This document shows, piece after piece, positions 1 to 5,744 of a DNA stretch of 5,744 nucleotides. This stretch comes from DASXBA01 sp046729895 (lineage in GTDB: Bacteria; Actinomycetota; Thermoleophilia; Solirubrobacterales; Thermoleophilaceae). The translations under genes were made by a program, and so were the position numbers. Below the pieces are notes generated by a model, which did no database searches, was not told the DNA's origin, and worked only from the letters and a program-made list of their open reading frames with translations. Position 1 is the first letter of the stretch; every line of letters begins with the position of its first letter. The stretch is from the NCBI GenBank assembly GCA_046729895.1, contig JBKPHP010000166.1, positions 1 to 5,744 on the forward strand, given 5' to 3'.

Positions 1-141
1 GTGGGTGCCCTTCAGCGTGGGCGCGCCGGCGCGGATCTCGAGCAGGCGCAGCTTCTTCGCCGTCAGCGACGGCTGTTGGTAGGCGTAGTCCTCCTCGCGG
101 GTCAGCAGACACCAGAACAGGCAGGCGAGCTTGCGGGCGCA
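1..141 (-). pseudogene. IS110-family transposase, C-terminal fragment (partial)
   Basis: Read leftwards from about 141, the minus strand encodes ARKLACLFWCLLTREEDYA followed by QQPSLTAKKLRLLEIRAG. This is the extreme C-terminal pattern of many actinobacterial IS110-family transposases: the end of the Transposase_20 domain followed by a basic tail. Its core aligns by eye with the end of the second IS110 transposase in this window (IARRLAHAIWHMLTRNEEFA), so the two are homologous but clearly different elements. The frame stays open to the right up to a stop at about 301-303. However, residues upstream of the ARKLA motif do not resemble the family, and the DEDD catalytic domain is absent, so the 5' part appears to be lost. 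The 3' end lies off the left edge. A remnant of a transposed element is the best reading. The exact breakpoint near 141 is uncertain. Confidence 0.75.
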
Positions 142-654
142 TGGACCTCGCGCTGCCCGCGACGCCCGGTGACGCCGATCCACCTCGGACGAAGACCGGA
201 AGCCCCGCCTAAGCCCGGGCAGAGTTTCTCCATGAAGAGGGGCCGCTTGTCTAAGGGTGCGCGATGTCGATGGGATGGTGTGGCGTTGACGTTGCACACC
301 CTGCTAAACAACGCCCGCGATCGGCCCATGGATCTACCCGAACTGGCACTACCGCTGGACGCCGTGTGGCCACGAGCCGGAGATTGGGCCAGACAGGGGG
401 CTGCGCCCTGCGCGAGCTGCGACGAGGTCGAGCGGCGGCGACAGCCGCGACTATCCAGACCCGGATGGCGGCTAACGTCGGACGAAGCCGGCGACGGCGC
501 TCGCAGGCCCTCGTTCCCCACGACCGTCACCGCAACATGAACGGCCTCCGGCCCTTGCCCGCACTCCGTCGCGGCTATCGGGCTGTCTCGCCGGCCGAGC
601 GAGCGGGCTTCGGAATGTTGAGCGCGTTCGCCACGACGATCGGCATTTCTCGCG
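142..654. other. Gene-poor stretch between IS fragment and truncated oxidase
   Basis: No reading frame on either strand gives a protein I recognise. The long open frames here are arginine- and proline-rich products typical of GC-rich shadow frames. The stretch begins where the transposase fragment loses family resemblance and ends where the oxidase homology stops (about 655), so it looks like rearranged or decayed sequence joining two broken genes. The one structured item I see is an IS-terminus-like sequence at 225-249. Confidence 0.5.
225..249 (+). repeat. IS-end-like sequence, related to left terminus of IS at 3570-4848
   Basis: The 25 bases here match the 25 bases at 3571-3595, which span the left end of the IS110/IS1111-type element, at 20 of 25 positions without gaps. 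Both contain ATGAAG followed by a purine-rich GGG and GCC. Similarity does not continue on either side, so this is at most a terminal remnant or an old target site. Its orientation does not fit the transposase fragment at 1-141 as that element's own end. Confidence 0.35.
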
Positions 655-1451
655 CACGGCCTTGCCTCGCAGATGCTCCGGCACGAACTCCTCTGGCGGG
701 GCCGGGAAGAGTGCAAACGCGGTGGCGAGCTCGTCGGGGCCCGCGTCGACACAGTCGCGGTAGGCGCGCCGTACCTCGCTCGCGTGCTCGAGTGGGTGCA
801 TCAGCATTCCACCGACAACCATCGGGCCGACCCGGTGAAGCCTGAACTCGAACGAGGTGACGATCCCGAAGTTGCCGCCGCCCCCGCGCAACCCCCAGAA
901 GAGGTCCTCGTTCTCGGTCCCGCTGGCCGTCAGCAGGCGCCCGTCCGCCGTCACCACCTCGGCCGAGACTAGGTTGTCGCAGGCGAGCCCATACTTCGGC
1001 GAGAGCCAGCCGTAACCGCCCCCAAGGGTGAAGCCACCGATCCCTGTGGTCGTCACCCGGCCGCCGGGAGTGGCGAGGCCGAACGCCTGTGTCTCACGGT
1101 CGAAATCGCCCCATAGGACGCCACCGCTCGCGTGCGCCGTGCGCCGGTCGGGATCGACCCGCACTCCCTTCATGAGCGAGAGGTCGACGAGAAGGCCGTC
1201 ATCGCAGACGCCCTTTCCGGCGACGCTGTGCCCTCCACAGCGCACGGCGACCGGCAGGCCGCGCCTCCGCGCGAGGTCGACGGCCGCGACAACGTCGCCC
1301 GCACTGCGCGGACGGACGATCAAGCCAGGGCGCTTGTCGATCATCGCGTTCCAGACCCGGCGAGCTTCGTCGTAGCGGGATCGTTGGGCGCGATGACTTC
1401 GCCGGGCAGGCGGTCCTTCAGGTCTTGGGCGGCTGTCTTAGTGCTGGTCAC
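472..1451 (-). pseudogene. FAD-linked oxidase (6-hydroxy-D-nicotine oxidase/BBE-like), frameshifted and C-terminally truncated
   Basis: The product belongs to the family of oxidases that bind FAD through a PCMH-type domain (FAD_binding_4, PF01565) and oxidise amines, sugars or alcohols with oxygen; the substrate cannot be told here. The start is GTG at 1449-1451 (reconstructed N terminus VTSTKTAAQDLKDRLPGEVI). One base is missing in a G run at 1377-1379: 36 codons need 108 bases from the start to the downstream in-frame ATG at 1342-1344, and 107 are present. After that come VRPRSAGDVV, RCGGHSVAGKG (His about residue 75 reconstructed, the expected 8-alpha-histidyl FAD attachment), TTTGIGGFTLGGGYGWLSPKYGL, and FWGLRGGGGNFGIVTSFEF. 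The Cys used by bicovalent BBE enzymes, just before the GIGG stretch, is absent, so single His attachment is expected. Resemblance ends at EFVPEHLRGKAV (about 655, residue about 266). The last 60 codons to the stop at 472-474 are unrelated, and the substrate domain plus C-terminal BBE segment of a roughly 460-residue enzyme is missing. The gene is non-functional as written. Confidence 0.85.
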
Positions 1452-1457
1452 TGGTCG

Positions 1458-1462
1458 CCTCC
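1458..1462 (-). promoter_or_regulatory. Ribosome binding site of the FAD-linked oxidase
   Basis: GGAGG on the minus strand lies 6 bases upstream of the GTG at 1449-1451. This spacing, together with the family-like N terminus that follows, decides the true start. It places the start upstream of the frameshift rather than at the internal ATG at 1342-1344. Confidence 0.75.
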
Positions 1463-1474
1463 GGACCTGTCAGT

Positions 1475-1489
1475 GGAATGAACGGAATG
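1475..1489 (+). repeat. Short direct repeat in the oxidase leader region
   Basis: GGAATG occurs at 1475-1480 and 1484-1489, a 9-base period (CATTCC-gtt-CATTCC when read in the direction of the oxidase gene). It lies 24-38 bases upstream of the oxidase start. It could be a pair of half-sites for a regulator or simply chance. No convincing -35/-10 pair accompanies it. Confidence 0.2.
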
Positions 1490-1514
1490 GCCCTGCGCAC
1501 TTTCGGCTCCCTTC

Positions 1515-1546
1515 GATCGCCGGTTGCTGATTCGACGCTGGCGATC
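1515..1546. repeat. Inverted repeat between luxR-type gene and oxidase gene (operator or terminator candidate)
   Basis: GATCGCC at 1515-1521 is the exact reverse complement of GGCGATC at 1540-1546, separated by 18 bases. It sits in the 133-bp gap, about 40 bases past the regulator stop and 64 bases before the oxidase start. A palindromic GCCCGCGGGC follows at about 1554-1563. No T tract is present on the minus strand after the repeat, so a classic intrinsic terminator is not supported. A dimeric regulator site or a weak hairpin is possible. Confidence 0.35.
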
Positions 1547-1584
1547 ATGACCCGCCCGCGGGCTTCGATCATCGGGCAGGTGCC

Positions 1585-3242
1585 CTATTTCGAGGCGGAT
1601 TTCTCGGCCCGTTCGCGCGCGGCATACGCGGCGGCTTCCGCCCGCGTCTGAAGCCCAAGCTTGGCCAGGATCCGGCTCACGTGGTGGGAGGCGGTCTTGG
1701 GCGCTATGTACAGGCGCTCGGCGATCTCCTTGTTCGAGAGCCCCGCCTCCACCAACCCGAGCACCTCGAGCTCACGTTTCGTCAGCTCCCCGGCGCGCCT
1801 TGGCGCGCGCCGGCCTCTCACCCCAAGCGAGCGGAGCAGATTGGCCGCCTCGTCCGCGTCGCCGGCTGCGCCCAGCCGCTCGAATATTTCGAGCGCACCC
1901 CGCGCCCGGGCTACGGCCAGCTCCGACTGGCGCTCGGCGACGAGCCGCGCCAGCTCCAGCTGGGATTTGCCCTCCTCGTAAGGCATTCCCAACCTCGAGA
2001 AGACATCCCTGGCCGCCTCGGCGTTCACGATCCCCTCCGCCTGAGAGCTGATGCCACTGGCCTGGGCGGCCGCCAGCTCGGCGGTCGCGTGCAGGTGCTC
2101 GTGGCGCAGCCGCGCCGCGAGTCCGACGAGAGCCTCCAGCGCGGAGCGTGCGGCACTGAGGTCGCCCTGCGCGAGTCGCGCTCTGACGAGGAGCGGAAGG
2201 TACGGCGCCGCGAACGGGCTCTCGTCTCCCAGCCGCTCCAGCGCCCGCTCGAGCCTTGCGCTCGCATGGGCCAGCTCTCGGCGCTCGAGCAGCAGCGAGA
2301 TCACGACCGGCCCCATCTCCGGGTGCTCCTCCCAGCCGGCGATCAGCTGCTCGGCCTCCTCGATCCGCCCCTGCCGCATCCGCAGGCCGGCGAGCCGGGC
2401 GAGCGGATAGGCGGCCAGGGGCTTGCCGAAGCCGCGGTAGGCGCGGAGCGCGACCTGCAGCTCCGCCTCCGCCCGTTCCCAGTCACCCCGCGAGATCAGC
2501 ACGCCCGCGTAGACCGACCGGCACAGCGCCGAGAGCGGCACGTAGCGGCGGCGCTCGGTGAACTCGGTCACGACCCGGCACCACTCCTCCGCCCGACGCA
2601 GGTCGGATATCCGCTCGCACGCGAACAGCATCGAGCAGCAGGTCGCGCCGATCGCCCACGGATCCTCGAGCTCGCCCCCCATCGCCGCGGCCATGGACTC
2701 GTCGAGGAGCGGCATTCCCCCTCGACGTCGCCCAGCGAAACCCTCAGGAATCCGAGCCCGCTCAGCGCCCGGACCTCGCTCTCCGGATCACCCAGCTCCT
2801 TGGCGATCTCGAGCGCGCGCTCGAAGTGGCGCCCCGCGGTGACGGCGTCCGGCGCCTGCTGCGCCCGCTGGACCTCGAGCTGCGGGTGGGCCGGGCAGAG
2901 AGGCGCCCCGGCCAGGAGCCGCTCGGCGCGCTTGAACAAGCCGCCGGCCGCCGTCAGGTTCCACAGCGACGTCGCCTGCTCGACGACCAGCCAGAGCGCG
3001 ATCTCCGCGGCCCGAGCGACCTCCCCCGAGCGCCGAAGCTCGGCGTAGGCCTCCTCGCGCCGCGCGATCCCCGCATCGATTTCCCCGCTGAGCCAGAGCG
3101 CCTCCCCGAGCCGGTCGAGTGACTCCGCGCTCCGCTCCTCCGCCAAAGCGGCCTCGTAGAGCTCGCATGCCGCGGCGAACTCCCCCCGCTCGAACGCCGC
3201 CCGAGCGGACTCGAGCGCCGACGTACTCACCTCCCCACTCAC
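1585..3242 (-). pseudogene. LuxR-type transcriptional regulator with TPR-like helical repeats (one-base frameshift)
   Basis: This is a cytoplasmic DNA-binding regulator. The start is GTG at 3240-3242, with AGGA 8 bases upstream. The N-terminal frame (residues 1-175, SALESARAAFERGEFAAA onward) and the C-terminal frame (residues 177-552, from MPLLDESMAAAMGGEL) are joined across a run of five C bases on the plus strand at 2717-2721. Restoring one base gives 552 codons plus stop, matching the 1658-base span plus one. Residues about 1-480 are Ala/Leu/Glu/Arg-rich helical hairpins of the TPR type (LGEALWLSGEIDAGIARREE; AEELRMRQGRIEEAEQL-like units), a presumed ligand or partner platform. No Walker motif is seen, so it is not the large MalT-like ATPase type. 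Residues about 485-552 form a GerE/LuxR helix-turn-helix: GELTKRELEVLGLVEAGLSN, KEIAERLYIAPKTASHHVSR, ILAKLGLQTRAEA. The same-strand oxidase gene follows 133 bp downstream and may be a target. The frameshift lies in a homopolymer inside a well-kept gene, so a sequencing error is a real alternative to a pseudogene. Confidence 0.88.
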
Positions 3243-3570
3243 GCGAAAGATCCTGGCACAGCGCTCCCGGCGGAACGCGAAGCCCGTGCAACTCCCGAAC
3301 GCGCAGACCAGGATTCCAACCGCGCGCTACTCCTCCGCCGCCTAGCAAGCTCCGCTATCGCTCTTCGCACCGGCCGTGAATGCATTCGGCGCATCTGAGT
3401 AGCGCGCCCCACTCTGGAAGAGCGAAAGCAGAAGCGTCGAAGAGCCCTAGCGTTACCGCGTCTCTCTGACTACACGATCCGCTTCCGACCTCGGACCGGT
3501 GGCGGCGCGGCAACCGGATGGTGGCCTAAGCGGTCGCGCGCGGTCACGCCGTCGAGGCGCTCGCATCTCG
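3243..3570. other. Intergenic region upstream of the LuxR-type gene
   Basis: These 328 bp run from the regulator start to the left end of the IS element. I see no gene on either strand and no convincing -35/-10 promoter for the regulator, although its promoter must lie here or have been displaced by the IS. The segment holds a perfect 11-bp inverted repeat (3322-3332 with 3397-3407). It also holds a smaller one (CGCTCTTC at 3359-3366 with GAAGAGCG at 3417-3424). Confidence 0.5.
3322..3407. repeat. Perfect 11-bp inverted repeat upstream of the regulator
   Basis: GCGCGCTACTC at 3322-3332 and GAGTAGCGCGC at 3397-3407 are exact reverse complements separated by 64 bases. They lie about 80-165 bases upstream of the regulator start, where a looping operator, a cruciform or the ends of a tiny mobile element could sit. 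Pairing does not extend beyond 11 bases on either side. Confidence 0.4.
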
Positions 3571-3575
3571 TCTCT

Positions 3576-3586
3576 ATGAAGGAGGG
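3576..3586 (+). repeat. Left subterminal inverted repeat of the IS
   Basis: ATGAAGGAGGG matches the reverse complement of 4833-4843 exactly. It lies 145 bases beyond the transposase stop. Confidence 0.75.
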
Positions 3587-3731
3587 CCGGCTGTCAACTG
3601 GCGGTCGGTAGGTCGGCCAACCTCCTCTCGGCTTCGAGGTGTGGAGCAGCGCTCATGTCTCTATGGCCTCCTCGGGGGAGGATCAGGCGAAATTGGAACG
3701 TTCGCTCGCGGGCGCATGTCCAAAAGGGCGG
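3587..3731 (-). ncRNA. Candidate guide RNA (seekRNA/bridge RNA) region of the IS
   Basis: This noncoding segment lies between the transposase stop and the left repeat. In IS1111-group elements a structured RNA from this position directs target choice. Visible support: a CCTCC/GGAGG hairpin with a five-base loop at 3667-3681; a nearly self-complementary GGTCGGCCAACC at about 3611-3622; and GTCTCTATG at 3657-3665, which is an exact copy of 3570-3578 spanning the element's left terminus. TGTGGA at 3640-3645 also equals the minus-strand sequence of the right flank at 4849-4854. The RNA's true ends and fold are not determined, and the identification rests on position plus these matches. Confidence 0.4.
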
Positions 3732-4768
3732 TCAGGCCGCCAGACGAAAGGCGGCGCCTCGGGGAGCGAACTCCTCGTTTCGAGTGAGCATGTGCCAGAT
3801 CGCGTGGGCGAGGCGGCGGGCGATGTCGATCTGGGCGACCTTGGCGCCGCGCTGCTTGCCGAGCCGCCGCTTGTTTCGCTGGTAGCGCTCCGAGTAGGCC
3901 GGGTGCTTGAGCGCCTGCATCGTCCCTTCGAGCAGCGCCCAGCGCAGGTAGGTGGGCCCGTGCTTGGTCAGCGGGCCGCGGCGGTCCTTCTCGCCCGACT
4001 GGTTGACGCGGGGGCAGAGGCCGGTGTAGCCGGTCAGTTTCTGGGGGCTTGAGAAGCGCTCGATCTGGCCGATCTCGCCGGCGATCGTAAAGGCGAGCAC
4101 CCAGCCGATCCCCGGTGCGCTCATCAAGAGCGGAATGTAGGGGTGGTCGGCGTGGCCTTACCTCAGCCGCCGGTTGACGGCATCGATCTGGTCTTCGAGG
4201 TCATCGATCAGCTTTAGCGCGGCGGTGACGTTCCCCCGCCTGGGCTCAGGGACCTCGAGCCCGTGGAGCAGCTCTCGACCCCGAACAGGTCGGTGACCGG
4301 GCAGGGACGGCCGAAGTTGATCAAGGTCGAGTGGATGCGATTCTTGAGCGCCGACTTGTGCTTCACCAGGTGAAGGCGAAAGCGGGCGAGCTCGCGCTCC
4401 TCGCGGACTCGCGGGTCGGGGAGCCAGATCGCCGGCACCAGGTCGCGATGCGAGAGCAGCGCCAGGACCTTGGAGTCGATCGTGTCGGTCTGGCAGGCCA
4501 AGGGGGCCAGGCCCTTGACCTTCTGCGCGTCGGCGATCTCGACCGACCAGCTCTCCTGCTCGAGGGTGTCGTGGACGAGCCGGGCACCGGTCATCGACTC
4601 GACCACGGCGCAGACGGGCTCTGCGTGGACCTCATCGATCCGGCGAGCGAGCCTCCTCAGCGAGTCGACGTCAGGCGGGACGGCGAGCTGGTCGAGGTGT
4701 CTGCCCTGCTCATCCAGAAGGCAGACGTCGAGCTTCTTTCGACTGAGATCCAGTCCAGCTTGCAACAT
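3732..4768 (-). pseudogene. IS110-family transposase, broken by a frameshift and a nonsense codon
   Basis: This is a DEDD recombinase that would excise and insert its element. The start is ATG at 4766-4768 (MLQAGLDLSRKKLDVCLLDE), with GAGGAGGA ending 10 bases upstream. The N-terminal DEDD_Tnp_IS110 domain (PF01548) shows D7, E57 in AVVESMTGARL, and D95/D98 in QTDTIDSKVLA. The C-terminal Transposase_20 domain (PF02371) follows with SAPGIGWVLAF, LTGYTGLCPRVNQSGEKDRR and GPLTKHGPTYLRWALLEG, ending RGAAFRLAA at the stop 3732-3734. Between them, near 4275-4285 after TDLFGVE, the frame shifts: the first frame stops at 4214-4216, while the continuing frame reads ELLHGLEVPEPRRGNVTAAL. That frame then meets TAA at 4158-4160, where the family would be expected to have a Gln codon, before PYIPLLMSAPGIGW. 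Both domains are otherwise intact in sequence, suggesting recent inactivation. Confidence 0.92.
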
Positions 4769-4832
4769 GCCGAGCGGGTCCTCCTCGGTGCTCGTTTTCG
4801 GTGACAACGGCAAGCGTGTCACCGAAGGGGGA

Positions 4833-4843
4833 CCCTCCTTCAT
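4833..4843 (-). repeat. Right subterminal inverted repeat of the IS
   Basis: CCCTCCTTCAT on the plus strand is the exact reverse complement of 3576-3586. It lies 65 bases upstream of the transposase start codon. Confidence 0.75.
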
Positions 4844-5055
4844 GGCAGTCCACAGCAAGCGCTTCGGTATGACCCCCGAGACAGCTCCGTCTCGCGCGAT
4901 GCAGGAGCGCGGCGGTCGGTACCCGGACGTCGCAGGTGGGTCCGCCGCGAGCGCCCGGCCGGGTTCGCGTTCTGCACAACCACACTCGGATCCTCAACTA
5001 GGCCCCGACACCGTGGTCGCCGCGATCGAGGACGTCATCCACGAGTCGCCCTGAC

Positions 5056-5744
5056 TTAGGGCATCTGCATCGAATCCATGGTCGCCTCGCCCTGGTGCGA
5101 GCCGGGGATCGTGAAGCCGGGCACGTCTTCGGGTGCGAAGGCCACGCCTAGGGCCAGTAGCGCCAGTGCGACGGCAACGCCGCACCCGGCGATCGTCTGC
5201 CACGGCAACAGCCGCTCTGCGGCGATCAGCGCGGCCACGAGCGCCATCCAGCCGGTGCTCATGACCCCGAGGGCGAAGAGGGCCGCCATGAGACCCCATG
5301 CGCAGGGCGCCCGCGCGGCCCGGGCGCCAGTGCTCGCCAAGGAACCCCCGCGCGTCCCGACAGCGACGCAGGCACGCATCCTTCGGGCGCGTCAGCTGGT
5401 ACAGCGCGCCGCCGAGGATCACGCTTCCCGCCAGGTAGCGACCCGCCTCGTCCCAGGCGAGGAATCCGAGGTCGAGCGAGCGGACGCCTTCGACGAGCAC
5501 GTAGCCCAGCAAGCCCGCTACGAGCCAGGCGATCAGATAGCCGGCCGCGAAGGCGGGGGTGGCCCCCAGGCCCGCTGTCCGACCACGGTACGCGGCCACC
5601 ATCGGCGCGACTGCGGGCGGCATCATCGCCGCCATCATCAGGGCCCAGGTGGCGGCGAACCAGCCGAGTCGGCCAAGGTCGCTGCCCGGCCCGGCGTCCA
5701 TCCCGGCCATGCGCCGGTGGGTCAGCGCCCACGCGATGCGGCCA
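5056..5744 (-). pseudogene. DUF2182 multi-pass membrane protein, internally deleted and frameshifted (N-terminal part off the edge)
   Basis: This resembles DUF2182 (PF09948), a family of predicted inner-membrane proteins of unknown function with some metal-binding-like Cys/His motifs. The frame is open through the right edge (AWALTHRRMAGMDAGPG before TWALMMAAMMPPAVAPMVAA), so the start lies outside. In order I see a Met-rich membrane segment (about 5580-5665), a second (FAAGYLIAWLVAGLLGYVL), a third ending GGALYQLTRPKDACLRRCR, and the loop GFLGEHWRPGRAGALRMG. There, near 5293-5303, the frame changes and continues as WGLMAALFALGVMSTGWMAL, AERLLPWQTIAG and a last hydrophobic stretch, ending FAPEDVPGFTIPG and MDSMQMP at the stop 5056-5058. 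The family normally has about ten residues with an HG..C.GCC-type motif between RMG and WGLM. They are missing, so this is a small out-of-frame deletion, not a simple indel. Confidence 0.8.

Larger units (their letters stand above)
3570..4848 (-). mobile_element. IS110-family element, IS1111-like group, about 1.28 kb
   Basis: The element holds one transposase gene on the minus strand flanked by an 11-bp perfect inverted repeat: ATGAAGGAGGG at 3576-3586 and its reverse complement at 4833-4843 (12 of 13 if extended inwards by two bases). Short subterminal inverted repeats are characteristic of the IS1111 group of IS110, whereas the IS110 group proper lacks them. The length suits the family. A noncoding stretch of about 145 bases lies between the transposase stop and the left repeat, as expected if the guide RNA is encoded downstream of the transposase. 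IS110-type insertion often makes no target duplication. I see no obvious one, so the outer boundaries are good only to a few bases. The transposase is broken, so the copy could move only with help from an intact relative. Confidence 0.8.

Noticed and set aside
308..475. Plus-strand open stretch with a Trp/Tyr-rich segment (WIYPNWHYRWTPCGHEPEIG)
   Set aside because: It looks more protein-like than its surroundings, but it has no ATG, GTG or TTG start between its two stops, no ribosome binding site, and no family I recognise. At most it is a gene scrap.
583..651. Minus-strand small frame MPIVVANALNIPKPARSAGETAR
   Set aside because: It has 23 codons, no convincing ribosome binding site and no recognised family, and it lies at the oxidase breakpoint. 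It could be a scrap of the incoming sequence but cannot be supported as a gene.
264..845. Plus-strand frame beginning MSMGWCGVDVAH, faintly like an IS110 transposase N terminus
   Set aside because: Only the first few residues resemble GVDVA-type starts. No DEDD residues or later domain follow, and the rest is Arg-rich shadow sequence running into the oxidase antisense.
1681..3048. Long plus-strand open frame opposite the regulator
   Set aside because: It is antisense to the LuxR-type gene, with Arg/Pro/Leu-rich low-complexity composition. It is the usual shadow of a GC-rich gene, and the minus strand has clear domain motifs.
4944..5054. Plus-strand tail reading GPDTVVAAIEDVIHESP and ending 2 bases before the DUF2182 stop
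   Set aside because: It is an amphipathic-looking end of an open frame that otherwise runs antisense through the transposase. There is no independent start or homology, so it is not called, although it could be the end of a gene cut by the IS insertion.
4994..5290. Continuation of the first DUF2182 frame past RMG to a stop near 4994
   Set aside because: After the frame change the sequence becomes Arg-rich and loses membrane segments, while the other frame carries the hydrophobic helices and C terminus of the family.
1..5744. CRISPR arrays, tRNA or rRNA genes, riboswitches
   Set aside because: No regularly spaced repeats, tRNA-like cloverleaf or conserved rRNA/riboswitch motifs were seen on either strand by eye.

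Overview
This is a GC-rich window (by eye well above 60% GC). Its proteins have an actinobacterial flavour: a TPR/LuxR regulator rich in Ala, Glu and Arg, a 6-hydroxynicotine-oxidase-like flavoprotein, a DUF2182 membrane protein and IS110-family transposases. Actinomycetota, possibly the Thermoleophilia/Solirubrobacterales, is an inference from protein style only. All recognisable genes read on the minus strand.

Layout from left to right. 1-141: C-terminal piece of an IS110-family transposase that runs off the left edge. 142-654: no recognisable gene, with one IS-end-like sequence at 225-249. 472-1451: FAD-linked oxidase related to 6-hydroxy-D-nicotine oxidase; it starts at a GTG behind a strong ribosome binding site, has a one-base frameshift near its N terminus, and loses family resemblance after about position 655. 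1452-1584: intergenic gap with inverted and direct repeats that may be control sites. 1585-3242: LuxR-type regulator with TPR-like helical repeats, complete except for one missing base in a G run. 3243-3570: intergenic, with a perfect 11-bp inverted repeat. About 3570-4848: an IS110-family element of the IS1111 kind, with short inverted repeats at its ends, a transposase disabled by a frameshift and a nonsense codon, and a downstream noncoding segment where such elements encode their guide RNA. 4849-5055: no recognisable gene. 5056-5744: DUF2182 multi-pass membrane protein, continuing off the right edge, with an internal deletion and frameshift.

The regulator and oxidase are co-oriented, 133 bp apart, with the regulator upstream. 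A regulator/target pair is plausible but not shown. Every recognisable gene in the window carries a lesion. Two of these (luxR and oxidase) are single missing bases in G runs in otherwise well-preserved genes, so sequencing or assembly error is as likely as mutation. The nonsense codon plus frameshift in the transposase, the DUF2182 deletion and the two truncations look more like real decay around mobile elements.

I see no clear new multi-gene system. The most interesting signal is in the IS element. A 9-bp sequence spanning its left terminus recurs inside the noncoding segment downstream of the transposase, and a 6-bp sequence from the right flank lies 11 bases from that inner copy on the same strand. 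This is what a guide (seekRNA/bridge RNA) recognition segment could look like.
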